Source of the DNA: Bacteroidales bacterium
Lineage (GTDB): Bacteria; Bacteroidota; Bacteroidia; Bacteroidales; Muribaculaceae
Assembly (NCBI GenBank): GCA_910575545.1
Contig: CAJTFH010000014.1
Coordinates: 1 to 64,000, forward strand
DNA: 64,000 nt
Reading direction: 5' to 3'
Of the stretch, positions 1 through 10,748 are shown piece by piece; position 1 is the first letter of the stretch, and each line of letters begins with the position of its first letter. The translations under genes were made by a program, and so were the position numbers. The notes under the pieces were generated by a model that saw only the letters and a list, made by a program, of their open reading frames with translations, was not told the origin of the DNA and ran no database searches.

Positions 1-4
1 GGGT

Positions 5-12
5 GCAAAATT
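5..12 (-). promoter_or_regulatory. Bacteroidota -7 promoter word pointing out of the window
   Basis: On the minus strand this reads TAATTTTG followed by C, the -7 form seen before many genes here. It would drive a gene to the left of the window, past the fcl stop. No clear -33 TTTG is visible. Confidence 0.4.
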
Positions 13-154
13 ACGCATTCCAACTCTCACCTCCAAATTTTTCGAGCACTTTTTTCAGCCAATTTCCGCAACCATCAAACATAAAACACACCAAACAGAC
101 ACATAAACCGCTGCAATACAACATATTGCCGCCAAAACTTCATTTCAAAAAAAG

Positions 155-1099
155 TCATCTTTCTGCCCGCATAGGATTCGATAAAAAATCCGCATAGGTA
201 AGACGTATACCATCCAAAAGCTCGGTCTTATATGTCCAACCGAGAGCTGTGGCCTTTGACACATCAAGAAGTTTGCGCGGAGTGCCATTCGGCATATCCT
301 TATCCCATTCAATCGCTCCTTTATATCCAACAACACCTGCAACAAGCTCGGTAAGTTCTTTTATACTCAGCTCCTTCCCGGTACCGGCATTGACGGTTTC
401 ATTCCCCGAATAGTTGTTCATCAGAAACACACAAAGATTGGCCAAATCATCAACATAAAGGAACTCCCGCAAAGGAGAACCGTCGCCCCAGCAGACCACA
501 GAGGCAAGCCCCTGAATTTTGGCCTCATGGAAACGCCGTATCAAAGCCGGAAGAACGTGGGAATGCGATGGATGATAATTGTCATTCGGGCCATAAAGGT
601 TGGTAGGCATCACAGAAATATAGTCGGTGCCATATTGCCGGTTAAGAAATTCGCAATATTTCAAGCCGGAAATTTTCGCCAAGGCATAAGCCTCATTGGT
701 TTTTTCAAGTTCGGACGTCAACAAACATGACTCTGGCATAGGTTGAGGCGCCATCCGCGGATAAATACATGAAGAACCGAGGAATTCCAGCTTTTTCACA
801 CCATTTTTCCAAGCAGAATTGATAACATTCATTTCAAGCATCATGTTATCATACATAAAATCGGCCAACGCCATCCGGTTAGCCTCTATCCCCCCCACTT
901 TAGCCGCAGCAAGAAACACATATTCAGGCTTTTCGGAAGCGAAAAAATCAGCCACCGCTTTCTGGTCGATAAGATCAAGCTGCTTATGGGTGCGTGTTAT
1001 TATATTGGTATACCCCTGCCGGAGCAGTTCACGAACTATTGCAGAACCAACCATACCCCGATGGCCGGCCACATAGATTTTAGAATCCTTTTCCATCAT
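155..1099 (-). CDS. fcl: GDP-L-fucose synthase
   Basis: This enzyme makes GDP-L-fucose from GDP-4-keto-6-deoxy-mannose by epimerisation and NADPH-dependent reduction, in the cytoplasm. The 314-residue product is the usual length. It has an N-terminal Rossmann motif (G12-H-R-G15-M-V-G18), the SSCIYP segment typical of the family, and the short-chain dehydrogenase dyad Tyr138/Lys142 in YALAK. The start overlaps the stop of gmd by 4 bases, so the two are translationally coupled and in pathway order. GDP-fucose supplies capsule and glycoprotein fucosylation in Bacteroidales. The identification is secure; the start could be Met1 or Met2. Confidence 0.96.
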   Translation of the reverse strand: MMEKDSKIYVAGHRGMVGSAIVRELLRQGYTNIITRTHKQLDLIDQKAVADFFASEKPEYVFLAAAKVGGIEANRMALADFMYDNMMLEMNVINSAWKNGVKKLEFLGSSCIYPRMAPQPMPESCLLTSELEKTNEAYALAKISGLKYCEFLNRQYGTDYISVMPTNLYGPNDNYHPSHSHVLPALIRRFHEAKIQGLASVVCWGDGSPLREFLYVDDLANLCVFLMNNYSGNETVNAGTGKELSIKELTELVAGVVGYKGAIEWDKDMPNGTPRKLLDVSKATALGWTYKTELLDGIRLTYADFLSNPMRAER

Positions 1100-2184
1100 T
1101 TCACAATACCCTTTTCGAGATATTCAACCAAATTCGTGCGCACACTTTCTCCGGCGCGTTCCACGGCGACTTTCGCCATATCGGCATAAGTCATTATCTT
1201 CACAAGCTCTTCAAAGGACGTTTTCTGCGGATTCCACCCCAGTTTGGCACGGGCTTTTGTCGGGTCGCCCCAAAGGTTAACCACATCTGTAGGGCGGTAG
1301 AAATCGGGCGACACCTCAATCAACACACGTCCGTCAGAAGCATCAATCCCTTTTTCCTCGGCCCCCTCACCTTCCCAACGCAATTCAATGCCTACATTGT
1401 GGAAAGCAAGTTGCGCGAACTCACGCACCGAATGCTGCTCGCCTGTGGCAATAACGAAATCCTCGGGAGTGTCATGCTGGAGAATCAGCCACATGCATTC
1501 AACATAATCTTTAGCATACCCCCAGTCGCGCAACGACGATAAATTGCCGAGATAGAGACGGTCTTGCTTTCCTTGGGCGATACGGGCCGCCGCCAGCGTT
1601 ATCTTGCGTGTAACAAACGTTTCGCCACGGCGCTCCGACTCATGATTGAAAAGTATGCCCGAACAACAGAACATACCATATGCCTCCCTGTATTCCTTTA
1701 CAATCCAATAGCCATATTGTTTCGCAACAGCATAAGGGCTGTAAGGATGGAACGGCGTGTTCTCATTCTGAGGCACCTCCTCAACTTTACCGTAAAGTTC
1801 CGAAGTGGATGCCTGGTAGATTCTGCAGCTGTCTTTCAATCCGGAGAGCCTGACGGCCTCAAGCACACGGAGCACCCCCAACGCATCAACGTCGGCGGTG
1901 AATTCCGGAGAATCAAACGACACCTGCACATGGCTCTGGGCTGCCAGATTATATATCTCATCAGGGCGCACCTTCCCTACCACCTGCAGAATCGACATTG
2001 AATCGCCGAGATCGGCATAATGGAGGTGGAAATTACGATGGCCTTCAAGATGGGCTATCCGCTCACGGAAATCAACCGACGACCTGCGTATAGTGCCATG
2101 CACATCATATCCTTTATCCAAAAGAAACTCGGCGAGATATGAACCATCCTGCCCTGTAATCCCAGTTATAAGTGCTGTTTTCAT
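1096..2184 (-). CDS. gmd: GDP-mannose 4,6-dehydratase
   Basis: It converts GDP-D-mannose to GDP-4-keto-6-deoxy-D-mannose, the first step toward GDP-fucose. The chosen start gives 362 residues and puts the Rossmann motif at the N-terminus ([14 protein letters not shown], glycines 8, 11 and 14). An upstream in-frame ATG at 2223 would add 13 residues unlike the family. The catalytic Tyr151/Lys155 pair lies in YSPYAVAK, and a TSE segment precedes it. The downstream partner fcl overlaps the stop by 4 bases. A minus-strand -7 word at 2279-2286 lies about 95 bases upstream. Confidence 0.96.
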   Translation of the reverse strand: MKTALITGITGQDGSYLAEFLLDKGYDVHGTIRRSSVDFRERIAHLEGHRNFHLHYADLGDSMSILQVVGKVRPDEIYNLAAQSHVQVSFDSPEFTADVDALGVLRVLEAVRLSGLKDSCRIYQASTSELYGKVEEVPQNENTPFHPYSPYAVAKQYGYWIVKEYREAYGMFCCSGILFNHESERRGETFVTRKITLAAARIAQGKQDRLYLGNLSSLRDWGYAKDYVECMWLILQHDTPEDFVIATGEQHSVREFAQLAFHNVGIELRWEGEGAEEKGIDASDGRVLIEVSPDFYRPTDVVNLWGDPTKARAKLGWNPQKTSFEELVKIMTYADMAKVAVERAGESVRTNLVEYLEKGIVK

Positions 2185-2278
2185 CAAAACGTATTTTTGT
2201 CTAAATCCAAAACCTGGAGCCATTCCGACAGGTATAAGTCGTTACAGACCATACCCGCGCAAAGCCCCCTGGCCTCTG

Positions 2279-2286
2279 CAAAATTA
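2279..2286 (-). promoter_or_regulatory. -7 promoter word for gmd-fcl
   Basis: The minus strand reads TAATTTTGC. It sits between the pit stop at 2320 and the gmd start at 2184, correctly oriented. No good -33 TTTG is visible at 17-23 bases. Confidence 0.45.
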
Positions 2287-2319
2287 ATGAAAATATCCAA
2301 TCCCCGACTTATGGCAACG

Positions 2320-4605
2320 TTATTTTTGCCAAACGCCACCCGGCAATGCCCGCGCATTAAAATTCGTATCACGTAATTTTGCGAAAGCACGCAGATATTT
2401 ACGCAATGCCGAAACCATCTCCTGGGTCTCCTGAAGGATATTCATATACACATACAACACCGTCATATTTCCGGTATCACCCTCGCGCAACTGGTCATGT
2501 ATCCTATGATATGTGTCGGAAATCACATCTTTGATTTCATCGCAATGTCTGCGCAACATAGGCACCGTTGCCGTATCACCCGATTGCGACATCGCAACTA
2601 TATCATCAAACACAACAGAGATACGTGTCCGTAGCAACTCAAGCTCCTCGGCTTGCGTCTGCGGCAAAGGCATGAAATTATTTCCCACATGCTCTTTACA
2701 AACCTCATCTATACGGCCAAGGTTATACAATACCGACATGCAGCTGTTATTGCTCAGATGAAACCATGCACTCTTCTCGATAGCGGTCTCGCGAGAAATC
2801 CGGCGCAGACACAGCGTCTCTTTCCTTCGCACGCTCTTCAACATATTCTTCCGGTCATTCAGAATCTTACCCATCTTATTCAGGGTGCGCACGTCTTCTT
2901 TTATGAATGCCTGCGTGACTGCGTTATAACTTTCTTCTGCAAAAACAAGGAACCGGCTCTGCTGCTCAGTCACAAACTGAAGCAACAAAGGCCAACGCTC
3001 GGTTTCATCATCCGATTGTAGAATCGCCTGGAACAGCACGTCACCTTTATCTTCAGCCTTCCTGGCTCTGAAGCGCCGGTTGCTGCGGATAATCAACCCG
3101 ATGGTCAACACAGCAAACGCGAACATAACCCATTGTCCGCCCCAATGCATCAGGGCAACAATGATTCCCGCTCCGATAAAAGCGACCCCGGCCGTAAGAA
3201 ACCAACCTCCAATAACCGATATAACACCTGTTATACGGAACACTGCGCTCTCACGCCCCCAGGCACGGTCGGCCAGCGACGTTCCCATCGCCACCATGAA
3301 TGTAACGAATGTCGTAGACAGAGGCAGTTTCATCGACGTGCCAAGCGCTATCAATGCCCCGGCAAGCACAAGATTTACCGAACCTCTCACAAGATCGAAA
3401 GCCGCACCCTGCTCCATTATTGTCTCATCAACATTAAACCGCCTGTTGAACCAAGCCTTCACCCTGACTGGAGTAACTCTACGAACCCACTCTATCAGCG
3501 ACAACGACCATCTGACAAGCCGACGGGCAATACGCGACGAACCGAACATTTCATCCCCTCCACCCTGGCTACCAAGGCCTATTTCTGTCTGGGCAACTTT
3601 CTGAGCCTTTTTTGAAGTGGCAAGCGACACCACCATTATCACACCCGCACCAATCAAGAAATATAACGGCGTATCCCCCTGCTCATTAAGGGAGCCCATC
3701 AGAAAGCCGCCGGCATCCCCTCCCCCATTCGCCGTGTAATCCTGAAAAGATGCCAGCCCGGCCAAAGGCACTCCGATGAAATTAACAAGGTCATTACCCG
3801 CGAAAGCCATGGCCAAAGCGAAGGTTCCCATAAGCACCACAACTTTCAGCACATTCACCCCCAGGATATGAAGCAACTGCATCAACAGTGTGAAAAAAAA
3901 CATCGATCCGCCGATAATCAGCAATGTGTGGCCATCAATCCACCCTTTCACATCTGCTGTCATAAACGACATATCCTTAGCACCCTTAATCAGCAGGAAA
4001 TAAACTATGGCCGTTGCACACAATCCTCCGAAAACACCGATTTTCCATTTCAGCCGGCTTTTATAATTAAACGTGAAAATCATGCGCGACAGAAACTGGA
4101 CCAGTGTGCCGAACACAAACGCAATCGCAACCGACAGAAAAATGCCAATTATCACCGACAAGGCCTTTTCAGTGTTAAGCAGGTCATTTATGCCAAGGCC
4201 GGCCGTGTCTCCGGCGATTTTCAGCAGCGACACCACAAACGTGGCACCCAACAGCTCGAACACCATCGACACTGTGGTAGAGGTAGGCATCCCCAGCGAA
4301 TTAAACACATCAAGCAGTATTATGTCGGTCACCATAACCGCCATAAAAATGCAGATCAACTCATAAAACGAAAAATGTTCGGGTCTGAAAATACCATGCC
4401 TCGCTATATCCATCATCCCGTTGCTCATCGCCGCCCCGATAAACACCCCTATGGCGGCTACAATCAGGATACGCCGGAACGAAGCGGCTTTTGAACCTAT
4501 CGCTGAATTCAGAAAATTCACAGCATCATTACTTACGCCAACCGACAGGTCAAAAACTGCAAGCAGAAACAGGAACACAACAACACAAAGAAACAAAATA
4601 TCCAT
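2320..4605 (-). CDS. PiT-family inorganic phosphate transporter with PhoU-like C-terminal part
   Basis: This is a predicted ion-coupled phosphate permease of the inner membrane, 761 residues. The PiT signature near residues 22-38 (SVGVSNDAVNFLNSAIGS) replaces the common GANDVAN form, and a second conserved block (GNDLVNFIGVPLAG) appears in the middle, as expected for the duplicated PiT fold. About ten hydrophobic segments fill residues 1-530. The last roughly 220 residues are soluble, charged and helical, and resemble the PhoU-like domains fused to large PiT proteins. No pst or pho gene is adjacent, so substrate rests on family alone. Sodium or proton coupling cannot be decided. Confidence 0.88.
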   Translation of the reverse strand: MDILFLCVVVFLFLLAVFDLSVGVSNDAVNFLNSAIGSKAASFRRILIVAAIGVFIGAAMSNGMMDIARHGIFRPEHFSFYELICIFMAVMVTDIILLDVFNSLGMPTSTTVSMVFELLGATFVVSLLKIAGDTAGLGINDLLNTEKALSVIIGIFLSVAIAFVFGTLVQFLSRMIFTFNYKSRLKWKIGVFGGLCATAIVYFLLIKGAKDMSFMTADVKGWIDGHTLLIIGGSMFFFTLLMQLLHILGVNVLKVVVLMGTFALAMAFAGNDLVNFIGVPLAGLASFQDYTANGGGDAGGFLMGSLNEQGDTPLYFLIGAGVIMVVSLATSKKAQKVAQTEIGLGSQGGGDEMFGSSRIARRLVRWSLSLIEWVRRVTPVRVKAWFNRRFNVDETIMEQGAAFDLVRGSVNLVLAGALIALGTSMKLPLSTTFVTFMVAMGTSLADRAWGRESAVFRITGVISVIGGWFLTAGVAFIGAGIIVALMHWGGQWVMFAFAVLTIGLIIRSNRRFRARKAEDKGDVLFQAILQSDDETERWPLLLQFVTEQQSRFLVFAEESYNAVTQAFIKEDVRTLNKMGKILNDRKNMLKSVRRKETLCLRRISRETAIEKSAWFHLSNNSCMSVLYNLGRIDEVCKEHVGNNFMPLPQTQAEELELLRTRISVVFDDIVAMSQSGDTATVPMLRRHCDEIKDVISDTYHRIHDQLREGDTGNMTVLYVYMNILQETQEMVSALRKYLRAFAKLRDTNFNARALPGGVWQK

Positions 4606-4935
4606 AAATATAAGATTGATAAATATTAGTTTGCAATTTTAGTAATATCCACAACATGATTCAGAATTTATAACATCTGAAAACGCCCTATTTTTCATTT
4701 CACAACAACATTTTTTCATTGTGGAGAATACGGATATTGCACAAATAGATTTCACCAAAACGAACATCTCAAAAAAATGCATAATCAACATCCGATTATC
4801 AGCCCAGGGTCAAGAACAATTTCGTAATTTTGCACGTTATAAACGAAAGTACAGTGCCAATAGGCCATAATACACTATCACACATTATGTTTATCCCCAT
4901 GCAGAAACGGGGTTCATCACTTTATAGCGACACTT
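4606..4935. other. Divergent intergenic region between the PiT gene and the efflux operon
   Basis: About 330 AT-rich bases separate the divergent genes. A plus-strand -7 word is at 4825-4832. I see no clear minus-strand -7 word for the PiT gene, no strong hairpin and no small ORF with convincing coding character. Confidence 0.6.
4825..4832 (+). promoter_or_regulatory. -7 promoter word for the RND efflux operon
   Basis: The plus strand reads TAATTTTG followed by C, about 104 bases before the adaptor start, leaving a long 5' leader. The -33 TTTG is not recognisable. Confidence 0.5.
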
Positions 4936-6201
4936 ATGAATATGAAAAAACTGCATCCTGTAATTTCCAGAAACATAAAGACCGCTGCTACCGGCTGCGC
5001 CACTAAATTTTCGCAAATGCCGTTACGCACACGCATCCTCATAATCGTGGGCGCCATAATAATTGCAGCCGCCATGGTAGCGGCCGTCATCATGCTCAGG
5101 CCGAAACCCGCCCAGACACCGCCTCCGGTGGTAGCGGTCGAGAAAGTAAAGACAGAAGATGTCAACATCTATGGCGAATATGTCGGGCGCGTGCGTGCCC
5201 AGCAATTCGTTGAAATACGCGCCCGTGTCGAAGGCTACCTCGAAAAAATGCTTTTCGCCGAAGGCACATTCATCGACAAAGGGCAGACACTTTTTATAAT
5301 CGACCCGCGCATCTATCAGGCACGCGTAAACAAGGCTAAAGCACAGCTTAATAAAGCCAAAGCACAGGAGCTGAAAGCCAAACGCGACCTAAACCGCATC
5401 AAACCGCTATATGCCGAAAACGCGGCCAGCCAGCTCGACCTCGACAATGCCACTGCTGCCTATGAAAGCGCAGCTGCCGACGTGGTTGTATGCCAGGCCG
5501 ACCTCACCCAAGCTGAGATGACCCTCGGCTACACCGCCGTCAAATCACCGATTGCAGGCTATATCTCGGAAAGGAATGCGGATATCGGAGCACTGGTAGG
5601 CCCCGGAGGGCAGTCCTTGCTCGCAACGGTGGTCAAAAGCGACACCGTCAGAATCGATTTCAGCATGACATCTCTCGACTACCTGCGCTCCAAAGAACGC
5701 AACGTGAATCTCGGCCAGCGTGATTCAACACGCCGCTGGAATCCGTTCATAACAGTCACTCTCGCCGACGGCTCCCAATACCCTTATCAGGGGCCGGTCG
5801 ACTTTGCAGACCCTCAGGTCGACTCTAAAACCGGCACATTCTCCGTACGTGCCGAAATGCCAAACCCCGACCACACGCTCCTTCCAGGCCAGTTCACAAA
5901 AGTAAAACTTCTGATGGATGTCAGGGAAAAAGCTGTGGTAGTGCCTACAAAAGCGCTTGAAATCGAAAACGGAGGCGCATACATCTATGTGGTGCGGCCC
6001 GACAAAGTGGTTGAACGCCGATTCGTTGAGACCGGCCCCGAGACAGGCAACAACACAGTCATTGAACGCGGCCTTTCCGCCGGGGAAATGATTGTGGTCG
6101 AAGGGATGCACAAACTGTCACACGGCATGAAAGTCCGGTTGGCAGACATTCAACCCGCCTCATCCGCATCCGGCAACAACACCACAGAACCAGATAAATA
6201 A
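4936..6201 (+). CDS. RND efflux periplasmic adaptor (MexA/AcrA type)
   Basis: This is the membrane-fusion subunit that links the inner-membrane RND pump to the outer-membrane channel. The 421-residue protein has one membrane anchor at about residues 34-56 and no lipobox. A first lipoyl half follows (VEIRARVEGYLEKMLFAEG), then an Ala/Lys-rich alpha-hairpin (about residues 135-195), a second lipoyl half (VKSPIAGYISERN), a beta-barrel domain and a membrane-proximal C-terminus. Start codons at 4936 and 4942 are both possible. The pump gene follows after 20 bases. Substrates cannot be read from sequence; neighbours give no regulator. Confidence 0.93.
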   Translation: MNMKKLHPVISRNIKTAATGCATKFSQMPLRTRILIIVGAIIIAAAMVAAVIMLRPKPAQTPPPVVAVEKVKTEDVNIYGEYVGRVRAQQFVEIRARVEGYLEKMLFAEGTFIDKGQTLFIIDPRIYQARVNKAKAQLNKAKAQELKAKRDLNRIKPLYAENAASQLDLDNATAAYESAAADVVVCQADLTQAEMTLGYTAVKSPIAGYISERNADIGALVGPGGQSLLATVVKSDTVRIDFSMTSLDYLRSKERNVNLGQRDSTRRWNPFITVTLADGSQYPYQGPVDFADPQVDSKTGTFSVRAEMPNPDHTLLPGQFTKVKLLMDVREKAVVVPTKALEIENGGAYIYVVRPDKVVERRFVETGPETGNNTVIERGLSAGEMIVVEGMHKLSHGMKVRLADIQPASSASGNNTTEPDK

Positions 6202-6221
6202 CGACCATTATCCCTCCTGTT

Positions 6222-9200
6222 ATGAAAAAGAACTTTTTCCTCGACCATCCGGTATTCTCCACCGTGATGTCAATCGTAATAGTGATTGTGGGGGCAATCG
6301 GTCTTATGATGCTTCCGATTGACCAATACCCCCAGATAGTCCCACCTGTGGTCAGAATCGCAGCCTCATATCCTGGGGCAAACGCTCAGACTGTAACACA
6401 GGCCGTGGCCACCCCCATCGAGCAGGAACTCAACGGCACACCCGGCATGATCTACATGGAATCGACCTGCACCAATTCAGGAGGGTTCTCTTGTGTGGTC
6501 ACATTCGACATATCCGTCGATCCCGACCTCGCAGCCGTCGACATACAGAACCGCATAAAAAAAGCCGAATCCCGGCTTCCGACAGAAGTAGTGCAGAACG
6601 GACTGACGGTTGAAAAACAGGCCGCAAGCAAACTGTTGACAATCACTATCCAGTCGTCCGACCCTAAATACGACGAGATATACCTGTCAAACTATGCCAC
6701 ACTCAACGTGCTCGACCTCCTCCGGCGCGTGCCGGGTGTCGGCAGCGTGTCTAATGTCGGCAGCCGTTATTATGCAATGCGGATATGGGTAGAACCGGAT
6801 AAGCTCGCAAATCTGGGATTAACGGTAAAAGACCTCCAGAACGTGCTCAAAGACCAGAACCGCGAATCCGCCGCCGGTGTTTTGGGCGACGCCCCCATAA
6901 ACGGCATCGATGTGACCCTCCCGATAACAGCCCGCGGACGCCTGTCTTCGGTTGAGGAATTCGAACAGATAGTAGTACGCGCCAATCCCGACGGATCAAT
7001 CATCCGTCTGAAAGATGTGGCACGCATATCACTCGAAGCATCGAGCTACTCAACCGAGAGCGGCATCGACGGAGGAAACGCCGCCGTGCTCAACATCAAC
7101 ATGCTCCCGGGTGCAAACGCCATAGAGGTGGCAGATGCTGTGAAGAAAACGATGGAGGAAATCAGCGCATCATTCCCTTCAGGCATCTCATATTCAGTGC
7201 CATTCGATGCCACTACTTATATAACAGCCTCTATCCACCATGTCTACCGAACTCTTTTTGAAGCTCTTGCGCTCGTCATACTGGTAGTCTACCTGTCGCT
7301 GCAAAGCTGGCGCGCCACACTGATCCCACTGGTTGCAGTGCCGATTTCTCTGATAGGCACTTTCGGTGTGATGCTGCTGTTCGGCTTCTCTCTCAACCTT
7401 ATGACACTGCTGGGGCTCATCCTGGCCATCGGCATAGTGGTCGACGACGCCATTGTTGTGGTTGAGAATGTAGACCGGATAATGAACGAGGAACACCTCA
7501 CCCCATACGAGGCAACCCGTAAAGCCATGAGCAACCTGTCGGGAGCGTTGATAGCAATGTCGCTGGTGCTCTGCGCCGTCTTTGTGCCGGTCAGCTTCCT
7601 CGGCGGCATAACCGGCCAGCTCTACCGACAGTTCACAGTCACCATCGCCGTGTCTGTGATAATCTCAACAATCGTAGCGCTCACACTCAGCCCCGTGATG
7701 TGTGCCAAATTCCTCAAACCCGACAGTGGAAAACGCAAGAACAAGCTGTTCCGCTCAATCAATTATGCCCTGCTCAGAAGCAACCGGTTCTATGGAGGCC
7801 TGGTACGTTGGACTTTCCGTCATTCACGCCGCATGCTTGCCGCTTTCGGCCTGGTATTGGTGGCCATCTACGTAATGAACCGCCTGGTACCCCAGAGCTT
7901 CATGCCACAGGAAGACCAAGGCTACTTCACTGTGGAGCTCGAACTTCCTGAGGGAGCCACCATTGAACGCACCCGCACCGTGACCGACCGCGCCATGGAT
8001 TATCTCATTGCCCAGCCCGAAGTCGACCATGTGCTCAACGTCACCGGTTCAAGCCCCCGCGTGGGCAGCAGCCAGTCGCGCAGCCAGCTCACAGTGATTC
8101 TTAAACCATGGGGAGAACGCGAAAGCGGCAGCATCAATAACCTTATGGATCGCGTGCGCCAGGAATTCAGCCGCTATCCCGAATCCAAAGTCTACCTTTC
8201 AACCCCGCCGATTATTCCGGGTCTCGGCACATCAGGCGGATTTGAAATGGTGCTTGAAGCCCGTGGCGACGCCACATATGCCGACCTGCAGCATGCCGTC
8301 GACACCCTGATGTCCTATGCATCCAAACGTCCCGAATTCCTTCGGTTGTCATCAACGATGCAAGGAAACATCCCACAGCTCTACTACAATGTCGACCGCG
8401 ACAAAGCACGCCTGCACGGAGTGCCGCTTTCCGACATATTCACAACGATGAAAGCGTTCACCGGCTCGCTTTATATCAACGACTTCAACATGTTCAACCG
8501 CATCTACCGAGTATATGTGCAGGCCGAAGCCCCCTACCGTGCCTACCAGGATAACCTAAACCTCTTTTTCGTAAGAGGTGCCGACGGCACAATGGTTCCT
8601 GTCACCGCTCTCGGCAGCACAAGCTACACAACAGGCACCGGCACGATGAAACGCTTCAACATGTTCAACGCTGCAACAATCACCGGGGAAGCCCACAACG
8701 GTTACAGCTCCGGCCAGGCCATGGAGGCCTTGCAGAAAATAGTCGATGAAAAACTGCCCGACATAATCGGAGTGGAATGGAGCGGCCTGTCATATCAGGA
8801 AAAACATGAAAACGGCAAAACCGGTCTTGTGTTGTCGCTGGCATTCCTGTTCGTATTCCTGTTCCTTGCCGCCCAGTATGAAAGCTGGACTGTGCCTATG
8901 GCCGTAATCCTCTCATTACCCGTCGCCGGCATCGGCGCATACCTCGGCATCTGGATATGCGGGTTAGAAAACAACATCTACTTCCAGATCGGACTGGTAA
9001 TGCTCGTAGGTCTTGTGGCCAAAAACGCAATTCTTATTGTAGAATTTGCCAAAGAAGCTGTCGATAAAGGTGAAAAGCCACAGACCGCCGCATTAAATGC
9101 CATGAAGCTCCGCTTCAGGCCTATAGTGATGACCTCGCTCGCATTCATGCTCGGCCTCATCCCGCTGGTGTTCGCCTCCGGCCCCGGATCGGCCAGCCGA

Positions 9201-9335
9201 CAGGGAATCGGCACAGGTGTATTCTTCGGTATGCTGATAGCCATAACAATAGGCATAATATTCGTGCCGTTCTTCTTCGTATGGATCTACCGGCTTGTCA
9301 ACAAAATCAAACTAAAAAAGAATCTGCCAAGATGA
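6222..9335 (+). CDS. RND efflux inner-membrane pump (HAE1/AcrB type)
   Basis: This is the proton-driven transporter of a tripartite pump, 1037 residues, normal for the HAE1 family. The N-terminus (NFFLDHPVFSTVMSIVIVIV) is the canonical first helix. Large periplasmic loops follow TM1 and TM7. The proton-relay aspartate pair is in TM4 (GIVVDDAIVVVENV), and the C-terminal repeat has its usual lysine helix (GLVAKNAILIVEFAKEA). The stop codon overlaps the start of the outer-membrane factor, so adaptor, pump and channel form one operon. The family exports drugs, bile salts or other hydrophobic compounds; the specific substrate here is unknown. Confidence 0.96.
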   Translation: MKKNFFLDHPVFSTVMSIVIVIVGAIGLMMLPIDQYPQIVPPVVRIAASYPGANAQTVTQAVATPIEQELNGTPGMIYMESTCTNSGGFSCVVTFDISVDPDLAAVDIQNRIKKAESRLPTEVVQNGLTVEKQAASKLLTITIQSSDPKYDEIYLSNYATLNVLDLLRRVPGVGSVSNVGSRYYAMRIWVEPDKLANLGLTVKDLQNVLKDQNRESAAGVLGDAPINGIDVTLPITARGRLSSVEEFEQIVVRANPDGSIIRLKDVARISLEASSYSTESGIDGGNAAVLNINMLPGANAIEVADAVKKTMEEISASFPSGISYSVPFDATTYITASIHHVYRTLFEALALVILVVYLSLQSWRATLIPLVAVPISLIGTFGVMLLFGFSLNLMTLLGLILAIGIVVDDAIVVVENVDRIMNEEHLTPYEATRKAMSNLSGALIAMSLVLCAVFVPVSFLGGITGQLYRQFTVTIAVSVIISTIVALTLSPVMCAKFLKPDSGKRKNKLFRSINYALLRSNRFYGGLVRWTFRHSRRMLAAFGLVLVAIYVMNRLVPQSFMPQEDQGYFTVELELPEGATIERTRTVTDRAMDYLIAQPEVDHVLNVTGSSPRVGSSQSRSQLTVILKPWGERESGSINNLMDRVRQEFSRYPESKVYLSTPPIIPGLGTSGGFEMVLEARGDATYADLQHAVDTLMSYASKRPEFLRLSSTMQGNIPQLYYNVDRDKARLHGVPLSDIFTTMKAFTGSLYINDFNMFNRIYRVYVQAEAPYRAYQDNLNLFFVRGADGTMVPVTALGSTSYTTGTGTMKRFNMFNAATITGEAHNGYSSGQAMEALQKIVDEKLPDIIGVEWSGLSYQEKHENGKTGLVLSLAFLFVFLFLAAQYESWTVPMAVILSLPVAGIGAYLGIWICGLENNIYFQIGLVMLVGLVAKNAILIVEFAKEAVDKGEKPQTAALNAMKLRFRPIVMTSLAFMLGLIPLVFASGPGSASRQGIGTGVFFGMLIAITIGIIFVPFFFVWIYRLVNKIKLKKNLPR

Positions 9336-10708
9336 AAAAACTTCATATTCTATTATCCATGTTCCCGGCCATCCTGCTGGCCGCCTCCTGCTCGGGAGTG
9401 AGAGACTGCGCCCCCGCGCAGCTGAATCTCCCGGCTGAGATTGCGGAAAACGCCGGCGACACCCTCACTGCCGCCGACATTGAATGGTGGAAATTCTATG
9501 GCGACAGCGCCCTGTGCACCCTCATAAGCAGAACCCTTGAGCATAACAAAGACCTTCTCGCAGCCACAGCCCGCATCGAAGAGCTACAGCAGGTCTATCG
9601 CATCAACCGCAGCGCGCTCTTCCCCGAAGTGGGCATAAACATCGGCGCCAATCACGAAACCAACGATTACTACGGGAAATCATACATCCCCGACCCGCAA
9701 TTCGACCTCAAAGCAACCCTGCGCTGGGAAGCTGACCTGTGGGGAAAACTGACCTGGGCCAAGCGTGAAGGCCACGCCATGTGGATGTCGACAGTTGAAG
9801 ACCGGCGGGCAATGAAAATATCGCTCATTGCCGAAGTGGCCACCGCATATTTCAACCTGATTGCCCTCGACAACGAGCTGGCCATTGTCAGGCGCACTCT
9901 CGAAAACCGCAAAGAAGGTATGGCGAAAGCAAAACTACGTTTTGAAGGCGGATTGACTTCGGAACTCGTTTACCAACAGACGAAAGTGGAATATGCCACA
10001 GCCGCCGCGATGGTGCCGAATCTCGAAGCCCGCATAGGCATGACCGAAAATGCACTGTCCTTGCTGATGGGTGAATATCCCGGCTCAATCATCACACGTG
10101 CCGACACGATCGCCGCCATGGCAACATCATCAAACATCCCGATAGGCCTGCCGTCGACACTGCTGAAACGCCGCCCTGACCTCCGCTCGGCCCAGCTTAA
10201 GCTGAAAGCTGCCATGGCAAAGGTGGGTATTGCACATGCCGAGAGATTCCCCTCACTGACATTCTCGCTGCAAGGCGGCCTTGAAAACGACGACCTGACA
10301 AACCTGCTCAAATCCCCATTCTCATATGTTGCCGGAGCCATAGCCGGCCCTGTATTCCAGTTCGGCAAGAAAAAGGCCAGATACAAAGCCGCCATCGCCG
10401 CCTATGACCAGGCCCGGCTCGGATATGAGCAACGGGTGCTCGATGCTTTCCGTGAAACCAACGACGCAGTGGTCAACTATAACAATGCCCGAGAGACCAC
10501 TTCTCTAAAAGCCGACTCACGCAATGCCGCTAAAAAATATGTGGAACTCGCCGAGCTTCAATACCGCGCCGGAAGCATAAACTACATCGAAGTGCTTGAT
10601 GCCCAGCGCCGATATCTCGATGCCCAGATCGGACTGACCACCGCCCTGCGCAACCAGAACATAGCACTCGTAAATCTCTACAAAGCCATCGGAGGCGGAT
10701 GGCAATAA
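9332..10708 (+). CDS. Outer-membrane efflux channel lipoprotein (TolC/NodT type)
   Basis: This is the outer-membrane exit duct of the RND pump. The ATG at 9332 overlaps the pump stop (ATGA) and gives a 458-residue lipoprotein with a lipobox ending at Cys20 (LLAASC). An upstream in-frame ATG at 9281 would lie inside the pump gene and destroy the signal peptide. The body shows the repeated OEP halves, with long amphipathic helices and the conserved region around ELQYRAGSINYIEVLDAQR. The hairpin just after the stop probably ends the operon. Confidence 0.94.
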   Translation: MKKLHILLSMFPAILLAASCSGVRDCAPAQLNLPAEIAENAGDTLTAADIEWWKFYGDSALCTLISRTLEHNKDLLAATARIEELQQVYRINRSALFPEVGINIGANHETNDYYGKSYIPDPQFDLKATLRWEADLWGKLTWAKREGHAMWMSTVEDRRAMKISLIAEVATAYFNLIALDNELAIVRRTLENRKEGMAKAKLRFEGGLTSELVYQQTKVEYATAAAMVPNLEARIGMTENALSLLMGEYPGSIITRADTIAAMATSSNIPIGLPSTLLKRRPDLRSAQLKLKAAMAKVGIAHAERFPSLTFSLQGGLENDDLTNLLKSPFSYVAGAIAGPVFQFGKKKARYKAAIAAYDQARLGYEQRVLDAFRETNDAVVNYNNARETTSLKADSRNAAKKYVELAELQYRAGSINYIEVLDAQRRYLDAQIGLTTALRNQNIALVNLYKAIGGGWQ

Positions 10709-10720
10709 TCAACCCACAAA

Positions 10721-10748
10721 ACAATAGGAACGGCGCCGTTCCGTTCTA
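10721..10748 (+). terminator. Hairpin after the efflux operon
   Basis: The stem can form as AATAG/AACGG paired with CCGTT/CTATT around a CGCCGTT loop, or as the 16-base palindrome at 10727-10742 (GGAACGGCGCCGTTCC). It lies 12 bases after the channel stop. A weak A/T tail follows. Confidence 0.6.

Noticed and set aside
3868-4494. 208-codon plus-strand ORF opposite the PiT gene
   Set aside because: It is rich in His, Gln and Arg without any family motif, and is a reverse-strand shadow of membrane helices.
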